Below are positions 52,301-64,000 of a stretch of 64,000 nt of DNA, piece after piece; position 1 is the stretch's first letter; every line of letters starts with the position of its first letter. A program made the position numbers and the translations under genes. Under the pieces are notes generated by a model, which did not search any database, had not been told where the DNA came from, and was given only the letters and a program-made list of their open reading frames with translations. The DNA comes from Naganishia liquefaciens (Eukaryota; Basidiomycota; Tremellomycetes; Filobasidiales; Filobasidiaceae): positions 558,001 through 622,000 of the forward strand of contig BLZA01000017.1 in assembly GCA_013423385.1 (NCBI GenBank). Direction: 5' to 3'.

Positions 52301-55300
52301 AAAAAGTCTCAAACTCACATACGGTCAGTTCAAAATCTCTTGGCGCATATTTTCTCGAACTTACATGCAAACGACACAGGCTGCGTAGCGGGAATTCCAT
52401 TCACTTCGTGTCTGCCCTTCTTATGGAGCTCTTGCAAAGTTGCGCCTTTGATGTTGGGGACAGCATTGATAACCTCTCTAGAGAAGCGAACTTGCGGTCA
52501 ATGACTTCTGACCAGATGGAAGAAACAGGTGTTGCACGGAATGAAGCTGAAGTGCAAGCAATCTGCAAGCGAACAGTCGAATTGATTGAGAAATCTGCTT
52601 TCGCCATCGTCAACTTTCTGCTCAAAAAGTGGGTACTTTCAATACAATCTTCTGATATGATGCTGATGACCGATGCGATCTGAATCAAGATCTACCGCCA
52701 CTCCAACCGGCCGAGGGGGAAAGCATGCCTCTGACAACGACTATCGAGCCATCTTCGAGACTTATCTTTTGGATCAGATCACTGTGCTCTACATGCCTGA
52801 GTGGCCAGTAGCCAGTGTAAGCTTGTCTGTCTCGGCAAAGTTGATGGTAAGCCGTTCCCGCCATGTGTCTCGGAGAATTCACCTCTCTTTGCTCCATAGA
52901 TGAGAGCGCTAGAAGAGACCCGGTCTTCGCCAGAAGTCACGATAGGCAGAGCCATTGCGATTGAGCACCTTGGTTCTTTGGCAACGAAGCTACGCAGCAT
53001 TGCTGTTCAGCTGAAGAGCGACGGCCATACTGAGATACAATCCATTCAGCGTGTAAGGGGACAACGCTGCTCCTGGCGATCCGGTATTTCATTGCTGAAC
53101 TCAAAATGCCTGAAACCAGATTCTTTCCACCCTCGACATTGACGCTTGGCGGCAGCTCAGGGCCGAGAACGAAATTGTGACCTCGTGGTTGTTAAAAAGA
53201 TCTACCAGCGATGTGCTCTCTCAGGTATGCAATTCTGACCCCTCTGTTATCTCTCGCTCACTCGTAATCATGACACAGCATGCAATCCAGCTTAATATGT
53301 CTCTGCGCGGCCTCGAATTGCAACATGCGATACGGCAGCTGTCTGTCGAAGACGAGCAGGAGAACATGGACGCCGACCGAAAATCTCAAATACAGGACAT
53401 GTTGAATCATGTCAAGGAGTCGCTTAGGGTTCTCAATAGTCTAGCCCAGGATGACAACCTCTTTGACCCAGAGTGAGCCGGAAATTGTTGCGCCCGGTCG
53501 CTGTGACTGAAGCGTATTACCTGTGCTTCAGATCCTCTGAAGAGGCTTTCATGGCAGATTTGGCATCCTGCCGCTTGCAATCTGCGCGGACTTTACAAAC
53601 GGCTTACCCAATCATACTCAAGTCAATCCTCTCGACATTGCATGCACCAATAGTGGGGCAGCGTACCAAGGCTATTCGCGCCTTAGGGAACCTTATCACA
53701 GTGGACCCAGACGTGCTGTTGGACGTAAGTGACTTGTTGTGACAGGCTCCAATCGGCATAACTGATCGCGCGTTCATTGCAGAGAGAAATTAAAGTAGCT
53801 TTACAAGACAGATTTGCGGACAGCTCTCCTGCGGTCAGGGATGCGGTAATCGATCTCGTGGGAAAATACCTTCTACTCAAACCGGATGTCGCCTATGAAT
53901 ATTACCCTTTGATCAGTGCCCGAGTAGCTGTGAGTAGATTCCGGATAATGGATGGGAAATGCTGACTCCAGGCGCTGCAGGATACGGGTCTGGGTGTGCG
54001 AAAGCGGGTTATCAAGTTGTTGAAAGGCATGTACTCAATCATCGATCAACAAAATTATCGCGTCGATACTTGCTGCCGTCTGGTCAGCATGGTTGCGGAT
54101 CAGGATGAAGGGGTGAAGGTAAGTCTGGCGAGGGGGTCTATGACGTTGTATTGACATTTTGCCGCTACGCAGGAATCTGCCATCGCCGCCGTTGCAGATC
54201 TATGGTTCGGTGATGTTGGGCGTGGGTCCAACGGTCATACACCGCGGCCTTCATCTAGTGATTCAGACTCGAACCTCAAAGATACTGCTCGCATGATCGT
54301 CGGTACTCTCCGAAGATACGGCGAGTCTCAGGGACAGGTTGCCGAGGTTATTGAGCAGGTAAGGCATGTACGAGGAAAGTCTTTGCAGCTGGCTGAGGGT
54401 TTTCGAATCAGATTGCCAAGAACAAGACTATGCTCGAGAAGTATGCTGAAATCGTAGATGTAATGTTGGAGAGCCTTTTGGAGAACAACAATCGTTCTAT
54501 TTCAGTAAGTTTGCTGTGCTCAATGTCGTTGACACATTTACCTATACATGAGTGCAGGAAACTTTGAACCTAGTGCAAGCTATACATCTACTTAGTAAAG
54601 TTATCCCGCAAATCATCACGGTCAACAAGGCGACCGCTCTGCTTCCATACCTGCGACCGGCATCTTCTGTAAGGCATAGCCTTGGTTTCGGATATCAGAT
54701 CGCTCAGCTGATATCGTGGACGACAGCCTGATCAAGTAGCTCTGACGGAGACTCTTCTTCGCATGCTCCGCATCAGCATTCCTCAAATGCCAAAGACCTC
54801 GGTCACTTTCGCTGAAGATCTGTCTAAGCTTCTTCTACCCATGATCAGCAGGCCTACCGGCAAGCTCTCAGTAAGGCGTCCGATCAGACTTAGCACTTCC
54901 GCTGGACTGATTCTGTTCCTCTGTTCAGACACTGGAAGAGACCGTCTCATGCTATTGCATCGTCGTTCGCCATGTCACAGATGACTATGTGCGAGTTGCG
55001 TCCATGTTGACGTCCTGCGTAACGAAACTGCGGCAGCTTTACGATGCATGGACCTCTGGGAAAGCGCCCTCAGCGCAGGACCAGAAACTGACGCCCTTTT
55101 TCATCGTCATTTCATCCTTGATGGTCTCGTCGTGCGATCTAGATAGTGTCAAAGCGGAAAAAGAAGGTAAGTGTGACTGCAACAGGCAGACTAGTATATT
55201 CACCGCATATTCTGCAGACATAGCAGCAGTCATAGAAAAGTGGTGCCAGGCGAGTGGCAGTAGATATTTCCGAATTTCCTTTCCCTTATCACCTATTCTC

Positions 55301-57169
55301 TCAGGGATCGGTCAGACGATATGTATATGAGCTCCTCCTGGGCTTATGGGAACAGAATGTCCAAGACGGAATCCGGCATGCTATCATCCAAGGCTTGAGT
55401 AGGTACACCTCATTTCGCACGCGAGCGTCTGTCTGAATCGCCAAACCAGGTGTCATTTTCCGCGCTTATCCCACTATGATGCTCGAGGAAGCCTCGACCA
55501 AGCTGATGGACGACTGCTTCTCCACTGAAGCAACCAGTCCGGAGACTGTTCTGAGAATGATGACGCTCTTGCACGATTGCCTATCAGCTGAAAAATCCGA
55601 GGTTGAAGCAAACATCGCCATTGATCGGAACTCGAAGGCAGAGAGTAAGGTCAACCCCACGGCCTTCTGCAGACAAAGCTGATTCGCCGTCACAGCGACT
55701 ACTATCGATATTTCTAAGCTGATCGGAAACACATCGAATTTTGCAGAATCCGGGTAAGTCCGGCACTCAGCCAAATTAGCAGTGATCGAATTCGCATACC
55801 ATTCTCGTCATTCAGAGTCAATTCGGCGATCGTGCAGCGATATCTGGACAAGATTTTGGAGTCTGCGTTGTCTGTCTTTGCGGACATACAGAAGGTTGCA
55901 ATGAGCATTCTGGCGTTGACCATCGATCAAGGTCTGGCGCATCCCATGCAGGTAAGCTCACACTGAGCTTGCGATTTCTCTGTCGCTGACGTGGCCGTAC
56001 AGTCCGTGCCGGTATTGATCAGCTTGGAGACGAGTGATAATGAGGCGATCGCGGATAAAGCATTCGGGCTTCACAGCGTATTACAGAACAAACACGCCTC
56101 CATTATCAACACGCGCTACCTCGAGAGTGTCAAGATGGCATTTCAGTATCGACAAAAGCTGGAACCTCATGTCTCCGGTAAGTAATAAACCGGCAGTTCG
56201 TCCTCAGCCGCTTAGGGGTGTTTTGGACAGGTTGTCGCGACGCAGATCCTGCCGTAGCCTTGCTGGAACGCTGGTATAGCCTTGTCCGTGAAAAACGGAT
56301 ATGGAAGCAAGACTTTCTCAAGCAGATGTGCCGAGCCTTCGACTTTGATCCCTCCCAGCCCGATATCTCCGTGGTGAGTCTTTTTTGGCGACATCGATCA
56401 CGAATCCCAGCAAAGCTCACGACTGGCACGGCACAGGAAACGGTTCAACTTCACGTCTTTATCGCAGACAATCTCGCTACATTTGACTATAAGACCATGG
56501 AGGAGGTCTTTCAGGTTTTGCAACATCTGAAACAGCTATTGTCTGTCGCTGGACAACAAGTGCTTTACAATTTGCCCAAGCTAGAGACCGAAGACGAGAA
56601 CGCCAGTATCGAAGATGCAGGCGTTGTGGAAGAGGATATGTCTCTTTACCAAGTAGGTCTTGTGTAGCCAAGAGCCAACGACGTCATGGCTTATTGGACT
56701 GCTGTCATAGGGAGATGGCACTGTTCCTTCCGAGCAATTGCGAAGAGCGGGACTAACCATCGCAATTGCGCTATTGGCTCGCGCCAGGTTGAAGAAGACT
56801 TATGGACTGACAGAAGAGTAGGTCTCTGCAAATCTCTACCTGGACGAGAGCATTGAAGGGTCTGCGATAGTAAATGCATCAAAGTTCTAGTCGGAACCAA
56901 GAAGACTGCAGCGGCAGACAAACCGACACACAGAAAGATCGACTCGTCTGGCAACATCATCGATTGGAATACCGTTCCGGCCATACTGCAAGGCATGAAG
57001 ACAGTAGCGGAGTACAACGCTTTCCGAGAATCTGTAAGATCTTCCAGGAAGTCATCTACAGCTTGCTAATCGATTGGTCCAGCTCATTCAATTGGCAGAC
57101 CAAGACGGAAGCATCGAGGTGAACGAAGATGACGAGATGGATGATGATTCCAAGGATGAAGATTACTAG
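49319..57169 (+). CDS. SCC2: Cohesin-loading factor Scc2/NIPBL/Mis4
   Basis: The largest gene here, with some 25 short introns and about 2,000 residues. It starts MSGPPRGHGTNGRADHHGQS. The N-terminal third is disordered (Pro/Gln/Ser-rich; PPFSSPSNPQPNPDHLNSYM) and should bind the partner Scc4/Mau2. From about 51 kb it becomes alpha-helical HEAT-repeat protein. The Scc2 signature is plain at 53.6-54.2 kb: RTKAIRALGNLITVDPDVLL, VKVALQDRFADSSPAVRDAV-like, DLVGKYLLLKPDVAYEYYPL, then DTGLGVRKRVIKLLKGMYSI. The C-terminal part (DPAVALLERWYSLVREKR, VFQVLQHLKQLL, IAIALLARARLKKTYGL) fits the NIPBL C-domain. It ends in an acidic tail EVNEDDEMDDDSKDEDY. It loads cohesin onto chromosomes, in the nucleus, and is essential in all fungi studied. 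Confidence 0.92.
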
Positions 57170-57372
57170 GCTGGACCGGGGTTAGCATGGCTAGCGTATC
57201 CGTTCATGATGTATCCATAGTTGGCCGATACCGGGCCGTGTATGAAGGAGCAAAACGCGTTGAACCACGTTGTATCAGTAGATCATATTGCAACATAAGT
57301 GACATACTTGGGCGCTCCATCCAACAATACAAAGGTATATATACAGTAGTCTCCCTGCGACTCGCCTACTGC

Positions 57373-59020
57373 CTAAATCACTCGCCTCTGCTGAAGCAAG
57401 TCACGCGCATCCGTCATGTCGTTCTCGATATTGTAGTCCCAGATCCAGTCTGTCCTCGATAACATCTCTTTCGCGATCGCATCGGTGTCTTTCCCCCACT
57501 TGTCCGTCGCATACTCGAACATCTGGCCAAGACCAATCAACTTGTGCCCCACGAAAGGCAACAAATCGAAGACATACCTCTCCTGTCTCACACGCATGCA
57601 TCTGCTGCCTCAACCCTCTAGGCCTCCGTATATCCTCGTACACCTGCAAGAAATCCTCGACATTCTCGCGGGTACACTGAGGCATGGCGAGAAGCCCGCT
57701 GAGCACGTACGCATCCTCGATTGCCATACTTGCTCCGGATCCGTTGTGCGGAAGAGAAGCGTGTGCCGCATCGCCGAGAAGGGTGATCCTGCCTTGACGC
57801 CATGTTGTCGGGGAGAGAGCTTCGTGAAGGGCCCATTGGATCTGGTCTTTTGGTGAAATGAGCTGAGGGAGGAGGATCAGCGGGTGTGTGCGTTCCGCAC
57901 TGGTCAGACCTACCCCGAGAAGCTTCTTCGGGTATTCATCCCAACCATCAAAGTCAGATTGGATGGTCTCCATGTCGACCTTCTTTAACCATGGACCATC
58001 CCATGTACGTTCGTCCTTGGGCTTTGAACGATCGGAAACGAATGCGACGATGTTGAGCACCTGCAAGCTGGTATCAGCCTGTGCCCAATTCATCCAAAAT
58101 GCAACCTACCTTGCCCTTCTCGATTGGAAAGATCGTCAAATGTCTTCCCTGACCGAAAACCATCTTTGGCTTCTGAGCATAGATCGCCTGCTCGGGGACA
58201 TCGAGCTCCATCGCTTTTTCCATCGGAATCAACGCACGGTAGCAGTACGTGCCCGTATACCGCTGACTTGCTGGCTTTCCCGCTGCATTCCCAGCCTCTG
58301 AAGGGGCTGGCACGGCCATGATCCCGCGGATGACGGATTTTATTCCATCGGCGCCAACGACGACGTCTGCGTCAAAATGTTCTTCCTTGGGAACCACTGG
58401 CGTCTGAGCGAGTGCAGCACCGGCGGGCAAGGAAGGCATTGAGTTTGGCGGGGGCTGCGAAGCGATGTATGTAATACGTGCTTTGCCTTCCGCTGGCAGG
58501 TTCTTGACGCCCGTGACGCGGACGCCTAGGTGAACGGTAACGCTAGAGGGGAGAGAACCGTGCAGGACTTCGAGAAGACGGGCGCGATGAACGGCGGAAC
58601 GGGGGTACTTTGTGTATGTCTGGAATTCATCAGAATTCCGCTCAGCATACCAGTCCCGAGAAATTCCCGAAGATCGCTTACCTCGCCTCCCATGTGTACC
58701 TTGATGCCGTCCCACCACTGGAAGAACAGCCCAGAGTCGTCCGTCTCCGCGACCGAGTTGTATTCATCGCCGAGTCCCATCTGCTCGAGCGTGCGTACCG
58801 TGTTAGGGCCGAGACTATATGGCATCAGTAACAATATGAAAATCCAGAGGGGCGACACCTACTTGATACCTGCGCCGACTTCTTCAAACTTGGGCGCCTG
58901 CTCAAACAAGTCGACTTTGACGCCGGCTCGTCCCAGAGCGACGCCGGCTGCGAGGCCGCCCATGCCGCCACCGACAATCGCAACCGAGAGATCTTTCTGG
59001 ATGGGGATAGGTTCGGGCAT
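57373..59020 (-). CDS. FAD-dependent monooxygenase, salicylate-hydroxylase type
   Basis: Six exons, about 450 residues. It starts MPEPIPIQKDLSVAIVGGGM; the dinucleotide fold GGGMGGLAAGVALGRAGVKV is followed by DLFEQAPKFEEVGAGI. The second landmark is ADVVVGADGIKSVIRG (DG motif) and the third is RITLLGDAAHASLPHNGSGA (GD motif, FAD ribityl). This is the aromatic-ring hydroxylase (PHBH) group, closest in feel to salicylate 1-hydroxylase and 6-hydroxynicotinate 3-monooxygenase. It would use NAD(P)H and O2 to hydroxylate an aromatic acid. No signal peptide is seen, so it is probably cytosolic. The 3' end (DARDLLQQRRVI) was placed from the reading frame. It diverges from ClpP with about 300 bases between starts. 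Confidence 0.85.
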
Positions 59021-59324
59021 TGTATTGTAGATGGCTCATGACATATCCTGGCCGGCTGAGTGGGGCTAGAGTGCCAGTGCCTATATACGTGAGCCGAACC
59101 AAGGGGTGAACATGAGCCGCATGTGTCTCTCCTTCCAAAGCGGGGTCGTGCGGGGCTCGGCATCCTGATATTGCGGGGATCACTGCGGCGGCCGGGCTTA
59201 GCGCATGCACAGAGAACTGAGGTGGAGGCGTCTCATGCACTCCGAGCTTGTTCATGGGTGCTGCAATTCATCAGCCTCATCCACCACGACTCCCAGCCAT
59301 TTTCCATCGCATCTCTTCTCCACT
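59021..59324. promoter_or_regulatory. Divergent promoter region (FAD monooxygenase / ClpP)
   Basis: About 300 bases shared by the two genes. TATATACG-like sequence near 59082-59089 could serve the monooxygenase on the minus strand. Confidence 0.4.
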
Positions 59325-60461
59325 ATGTCTCTTCTCGCCAAGCGTTTGACCTCTCTGGTAACACGTGGGAGTAGCCTTCGACGCTACACAACCTCTCCTT
59401 TCAGCTTCTCGGGCTACGCGGATGCCGCTAGCATGCCCGTCGTGCGGGATGCGCTCGTGCCTATCGTAATCGAACAAACGGTCAGTCCGTTTGCGCCGAG
59501 CATCGCGGGAAGGCAAGGCTAATGTTGTGCTGGGCGACAGGGTAGAGGCGAAAGAAGCTACGACATCTACTCGCGGCTTCTGCGTGAACGCGTGATATTC
59601 CTTGGACCGGTGAGTTGTCGTGTTCTGGCTTGCGATCAAGATGAAGCAGAGCTGATTGACCGAGGCTTAGGTAGCGGATCAAATGTCGACGCTTTTGACG
59701 GCGCAGCTGCTGTTCCTCGAAGCAGAAGATGCCGAGAAGCCGATCAAGCTGTATATCAATTCACCAGGAGGGAGCGTAACGGCCGGTTTGGGAATCTATG
59801 ATACGGTGAGTAATCATCGCAACAGAGGTTCCGAGTCGAGATCACTGATGATCCTCTTCCCATAGATGCAAGTCAGTAACACATTTGCAAACAGACCGAA
59901 AACCTTGGGAAACTGATGTGTCGCTGAGCCTCCGCAGTACGTATCACCGCCAATACACACATTCTGCATGGGGCAAGCAGCATCTATGGGATCCCTTCTC
60001 CTCGCGGCAGGCGCGCCAGGCCACCGGTATTGTCTGCCTAACGCAAGCGTCATGATCCATCGTACGTTCCCTCCTTTCCCTCATGCCCATTTTGGGCTCC
60101 GCTAACGCATCATTCTCACGAAATTCAGAACCATCCGGCGGTGCCTCGGGTCAAGCAACGGATATTTCCATTCACGCCAAAGAGATTCTCCGCATCCGAG
60201 CGCTCTTGACGGATATGTATGCAGAGCATTGTTGCGTCACAGGTGAAGACAGGGTTCACGCAAAGGACCGTTTCGGTGAGTTCTCCTTAGGGCATTCAAC
60301 TGTGCGGATGGGAAGAAGCTGATAGGCTTTGTACAGAGCGCGCGTTGGAGAGGGATCATTTCATGACGGCGGAGGAGGCGCTGGCGTTTGGGCTTGTGGA
60401 CAGGATTGTACAGAAACGCGGGAAGAGTGGAAAGGCAGGTGGAAAGGGGGACGGACGGTGA
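59325..60461 (+). CDS. clpP: Mitochondrial ATP-dependent Clp protease proteolytic subunit
   Basis: Six or seven exons, about 240 residues. The start [20 protein letters not shown] is a typical mitochondrial presequence. The mature part reads [81 protein letters not shown] (catalytic Ser), [18 protein letters not shown] (catalytic His) and [20 protein letters not shown]. The catalytic Asp is expected in the ERDHFM segment, where it is present. Residues before that ([16 protein letters not shown]) look longer than usual and may include part of an intron I have not resolved. With ClpX (not in the window) it degrades damaged matrix proteins. Not all fungi keep ClpP. Confidence 0.92.
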
Positions 60462-61029
60462 GATGGGATTCGCGAGGGCGTTATTCGAAATGAATAGAAG
60501 ATACATCGGATAATGCCAGTGATGTCTGAGGTTAGATCCGGTCGTTGTTAGCAGACTCGCACCATCCATGGTCAGGACTGCGACTGATAGAGTTTTTACG
60601 AAGTTGCGGAAAAGCCTATCGCAGGGAATCCGCGGGCAGCAAAAAGATGAGGTGGAGGTCGATAGACGATGAATCAACCGTGAACGACGGGCAAGGCAGA
60701 TAGGCAAAAATGTCTTGCAGGAAAGCAGGTAGCCTCCTGATTGTGTTTGTACAAGGCCGCTTCCTCTCCTCGACCATTCTCGATCTCTTGCCTCTCGCGG
60801 ATAGCCCTGTGAATCCCGCCTGAGCCGAGGAATCGCCCAGCTGGCGGGCCAGTCTTCCATCAACTGCCGATCTTTCACGCCGCCGGATGATCGCTGCTCT
60901 ATTGTCTGTCTTCCTTGCCGCCCTGGGTGCGCCATCACTGGTACGTATCATCATAACGCACGCGACAAGGAGGCCTCCGCTCAGAACCCTGCGTAGACGT
61001 AACGTGTTCAACATCCTCGCTGTCCCCGA
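60462..61029. other. Intergenic region; possible upstream exon of the next gene
   Basis: About 570 bases after ClpP. An open frame from 60887 (MIAALLSVFLAALGAPSLVR) could encode a signal-peptide-like start, but it does not join the downstream protein in frame by any splice I can defend. The promoter of the next gene must lie here. Confidence 0.3.
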
Positions 61030-62517
61030 ATGGCGACTTCAAGGCCCACCTCACCGCGTCGATCACGCTGGCGCACGATCTGCCCCGGTTGCTTCCCCTT
61101 TCCCGGATGCACAGCCGACGCTTTTACGGATGGTCATGGCGACCGCGCTCGTACAAGGAGGAAGGAGAAGAAGTTGGAGATCTCGGGACCGCGTGCGTTG
61201 AGGCCTGGCGGGCCCCTCAAGAGGGAGAGGAGGTCATTCGTAGATACCATCAGGCGGAGCATCACCGGTGAATCTGCGTCGACCAATGGTTTGCGCAACG
61301 TACAAGTCCCTGAGACGAAACCAACAAGACAACAGACTTCTTTGACGGGGCTCTCCATGGAGGATCTGCATCTTCTAGAACGGTATCAATCCCGCGCGAG
61401 AGCAGAAGGATGGAGCCAGAGTACCCGATCGACGAGCCGTCTGGGAGCAAGTCAGCCAACAACGCCTGATATCAATAGCGACAGACTCTCTGCAAACACG
61501 ATCCCGGTCTCGAACTGGCCCTCCCGCTCACCGGCACTGCACGCAACTCGCAGTCGAGACTACATCAGCTTGCGCTCGGGTACTCCCATCTCCACCGTGG
61601 AGCAAACACCTCCCCCGCCGCTACTTGCATCAGCAAAGCCGTCCGCTCGATCCCCCTTATCAGCGCAAAATCCATGGTCCGCGCACCGGTCGATCCGTCA
61701 TGTCGCTTCGCACGGTGAGGCTACCGCATCGACGACTTCGTTATTCACACCATTGCCGCTCGAGCTGGACCTCTCGCCGCTGGATGTCCAGTTCGAGCGG
61801 CTCGTGCTCGATGCATCCGAGGAAGGTTTGACGAAGCTTGAGATGGAGGGAGGAAAGCCAAATGGGCCTGTACCACTGGGCGAACCATTGTTTCCGCGGG
61901 ATCTCGCTGTGGAAAAGGAATTGCCAACTAGGCCAAAGCTCGTTCATTTCGCTACCACGCCATCGCTTGCGAGGTATGCCGCAGAACACTCGGACCGCCT
62001 CGAAGATGAGGAGCATCCTCCTGCGGCTATCAGAGCGCCGCGAAGGGTGGTGACCCCCGCTCCACGGCCAACTGGGCTGCCGCCAACGTTGCAGCGGCCC
62101 CGATCGGTCACCCCAATCCGAAACATGGCTTCTCCAGCGGCATCATCACATAAGCTGGGAAGCACATCAAGAAGGTCATCATGGTCTCAAGGCATCCGCT
62201 CCTCGATCCAACGCGACCTCACACCGCCCAATCCATCTCCGCGCCGTCGGTCCCGCCCGGATCCGGCACTCTTCCCAGGTGTGATTCCCTATTCGTTCTC
62301 GCCGCACGAGGTTGGCAGGCGGAAACAAGAAAAGGACTGGAAGCGATATCATCAGCTTGAAAACGTGCGAGAGCGGACGCCCGGGTGGAGGGCGAGGAAG
62401 GGGTGGAGTTGGAATGGCAGGACCGCAAAGGGGGGTGCGGACATCTGGCGAGATGGCGAGGGAGACTTGGAAGTTACCTGGCGGGAGGAGGCGGATGGGT
62501 GGGAAGTGCTGCAGTGA
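61030..62517 (+). CDS. Disordered Ser/Arg/Pro-rich protein of unknown function
   Basis: Single open frame of 495 codons starting MATSRPTSPRRSRWRTICPG. It is rich in Ser, Arg and Pro (SQSTRSTSRLGASQPTTPDI; SARSPLSAQNPWSAHRSIRH; SPRRRSRPDPALFP). Short hydrophobic-acidic motifs stand out: LSMEDLHLLERYQSRAR and PLPLELDLSPLDVQFERLVL. The last part is Trp-rich (RTPGWRARKGWSWNGRTAKG; EVTWREEADGWEVLQ). Numerous Ser/Thr-Pro pairs suggest kinase targets. No domain is recognised. The true start may be upstream through an intron. The frame is long and free of stops, with composition different from the antisense, which supports real coding. Confidence 0.55.
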   Translation: MATSRPTSPRRSRWRTICPGCFPFPGCTADAFTDGHGDRARTRRKEKKLEISGPRALRPGGPLKRERRSFVDTIRRSITGESASTNGLRNVQVPETKPTRQQTSLTGLSMEDLHLLERYQSRARAEGWSQSTRSTSRLGASQPTTPDINSDRLSANTIPVSNWPSRSPALHATRSRDYISLRSGTPISTVEQTPPPPLLASAKPSARSPLSAQNPWSAHRSIRHVASHGEATASTTSLFTPLPLELDLSPLDVQFERLVLDASEEGLTKLEMEGGKPNGPVPLGEPLFPRDLAVEKELPTRPKLVHFATTPSLARYAAEHSDRLEDEEHPPAAIRAPRRVVTPAPRPTGLPPTLQRPRSVTPIRNMASPAASSHKLGSTSRRSSWSQGIRSSIQRDLTPPNPSPRRRSRPDPALFPGVIPYSFSPHEVGRRKQEKDWKRYHQLENVRERTPGWRARKGWSWNGRTAKGGADIWRDGEGDLEVTWREEADGWEVLQ

Positions 62518-62644
62518 TCGGGTGACCGAATTTGTATAGCGGCATCGCGTCGCTGATTAGGCTTTGCATGTAATCTCATGCAATAATACAACCATATGTC
62601 AAAGAACCTCGGCGGTGTTTGCCAAGGCCTGTCTCTATGCTCCG

Positions 62645-64000
62645 TTAATATTTGGCAATTGGCACCCTTTCTCGCCCTTTACGCCCATCTGCGTCGGACT
62701 CCATCGACAACTGAGCAAGACGCGTTTCACCCAGCTCGTCAAACGCCTCGATATCGTCTCCGTGTCTATCCAATTCTCTCTCCATCAACTGATCCAAACG
62801 TTGACCGCATGCGCACAGGTCACATTCTCCCTCGTCTTTGGCCGAAGGTCCACTGTGCGCTTCATATGGCGGTAGTGCGAGGTTCTTCACGGTACATGAG
62901 CACTGTGACGCAGTGTCAGCGGATTTCGGATGGCGGGAAGGCGTAATGCTTACATGAGTGATTGCAGTCTTTATCCGCAGCTTGCCTTCTCGCAGTTGAC
63001 CGTGCTGATTTCTGTCCAGCGGCTGGCCTCTCACGTCCTCATCCCAGACGGAGAAAAATACTGATAGCGCAAACCAGTGCTGTACGTGTACGGGAGTTTG
63101 CGACCTGGAGATTGCTCGATTGAGAAGGAGATTCTGTTTCTCTGCGCAATGGGGCCTTACCCTGTATAACTAGTCGGCCGGAGCTTTTCCTCGTCTGGAA
63201 GCCTCAGCACCTCGAGGATATTCTCATTCGCATTCCCACCCTCTCTGAAATATGGCACTTGATGTCCCGTCCATAATGGTTTCAGCGAATAATGATTGCT
63301 GTCTAGGTCCAGCTGAGCGGGGACGCAGCCCTTTTCGTATAAAAGCATGCGTGTGACCGGAAATGGCGTCTCCTCTTCGTCTGGTCTCCGAGGGGACTTT
63401 ATCGAGACTTGCTGATCAATATGCATTCGGATGCCCCATATCGTTGATTTTGGGTTGAGATGCGTGTTGTAGAGACCTAGCTTGAAATGAAGGTAGCCTG
63501 AAACAGTGATAGCGTCCGTGTTGAGTGACCAAGGCATGATCCCCAGCCCCGCCAGGAACGACTGGTGGGACATGGCTAGCGGAACGGCTTTCTTGTCAAG
63601 TGTCGGAAGGGCGATGATCCATATCTCCTTGCTTGCGGTCATGTTTGCGTTCAACCACTTGTCGCCTTCTGCCACCGCAGATTCCGGTGTTGCCGCGCCA
63701 GAAGGTAGGCTCGAGGGTCCGGGGAGCGTTGGTGATGATGATCGCCCGAAGAAGGACGTGATGGGCGAAGTCGGGCGTTTGGTTCGCGTGGGAGAGCTGC
63801 TACGACCGGTTTTGTTAAGCCATCCCCCTAGCCAATTTGATGATAGATCTTCCTCGGTAGCGCCCGGGCGTGTTCCAATCAGTGTCGCTTCGATCTTATG
63901 CCATACCGCCCCAGCGGGAGTTCTGTTAAACGGCGCGATGGACGATGGGACGACCAGGCTGAATTCGAATCTTTGATGGACGGCGGTCAGTTTGAGCAGA
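62645..64000 (-). CDS. Arrestin-like (alpha-arrestin type) protein, 5' end outside window
   Basis: Three exons in view. From the window edge: LKLTAVHQRFEFSLVVPSSI, APFNRTPAGAVWHKIEATLI (the arrestin-N pattern of a core strand, then P-x-x-P-x-G-x-V-x-Y/H-x-I), a Ser/Thr/Pro insertion (TGRSSSPTRTKRPTSP), SGYLHFKLGLYNTHLNPKST (arrestin-C-like), a segment ending LRPTSYTG or so, then HWFALSVFFSVWDEDVRGQP (the family pattern in which strand, D-V-R-G follow) and LREGKLRIKTAITH. The last exon (CSCTVKNLALPPYEAHSGPS) has PPYE, a PPxY-like motif usually seen in arrestins for binding Rsp5/Nedd4 ligases, though the order PPYE is just PPxY-less. Such proteins help ubiquitylate membrane transporters. The 3' end is at AKY followed by TAA. 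Confidence 0.7.

Noticed and set aside
60887-61201. Possible secreted small protein (MIAALLSVFLAALG start)
   Set aside because: The hydrophobic start is attractive, but the rest is Arg-rich and overlaps in another frame the longer, better supported frame of the next gene.

Overview
The window is nuclear chromosomal DNA of a filamentous or yeast-like fungus, most likely a basidiomycete of the Tremellomycetes type. The reasons are dense gene packing on both strands, genes broken by many short introns (about 40-90 nt, GT...AG with a CTNA-like branch site close to the acceptor), short promoters often shared by divergent genes, and products typical of such genomes: a DUF1996/WSC secreted protein, an Rsc4-type double-bromodomain protein, Scc2, a Kin1-type kinase and a GH13 maltase. 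The lineage is inferred from gene style, not from a search. I see no operons, phage, CRISPR array, retroelement or DNA transposon.

Layout. 1-10 kb: a diverged succinyl-CoA ligase alpha-like protein (minus, cut by the window start), back to back with an XRCC2/RAD51-paralogue-like ATPase; a secreted DUF1996+WSC protein; an unrecognised gene; an unusual cyclophilin. 11-21 kb: an ATP-grasp (D-Ala-D-Ala-ligase-like) protein, an Rsc4-like bromodomain protein, a 2-oxoglutarate/Fe(II) oxygenase, a FIST-like protein and an AGTRAP-like membrane protein. 22-26 kb: ribosomal proteins L26 and S25 diverging from a shared intergenic region, then a lysine-rich small protein and a tRNA-like sequence. 26-41 kb: a long disordered RING-H2 ubiquitin ligase candidate, a GH13 alpha-glucosidase with a clear TATA box, a Kin1/MARK-type kinase with a KA1 domain, and an unknown protein. 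41-64 kb: an AT-hook protein, an F-box protein, a disordered protein, the cohesin loader Scc2, an FAD monooxygenase diverging from mitochondrial ClpP, a disordered protein, and an arrestin-like protein cut by the window end.

The genes are mostly independent housekeeping and regulatory genes. Loose themes are chromatin and chromosome maintenance (Scc2, Rsc4-like, XRCC2-like, AT-hook), protein quality control (ClpP, cyclophilin, RING, F-box) and translation (L26, S25). The best candidates for new biology are single proteins rather than a multi-gene system: a ligase-alpha homologue that has lost its catalytic histidine, a cyclophilin with a large insertion and changed active-site residues, and fungal members of two families better known from bacteria (FIST and ATP-grasp D-Ala-D-Ala ligase). 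Exon boundaries were worked out by eye from splice sites and reading phase and may be off by a few bases where marked approximate.
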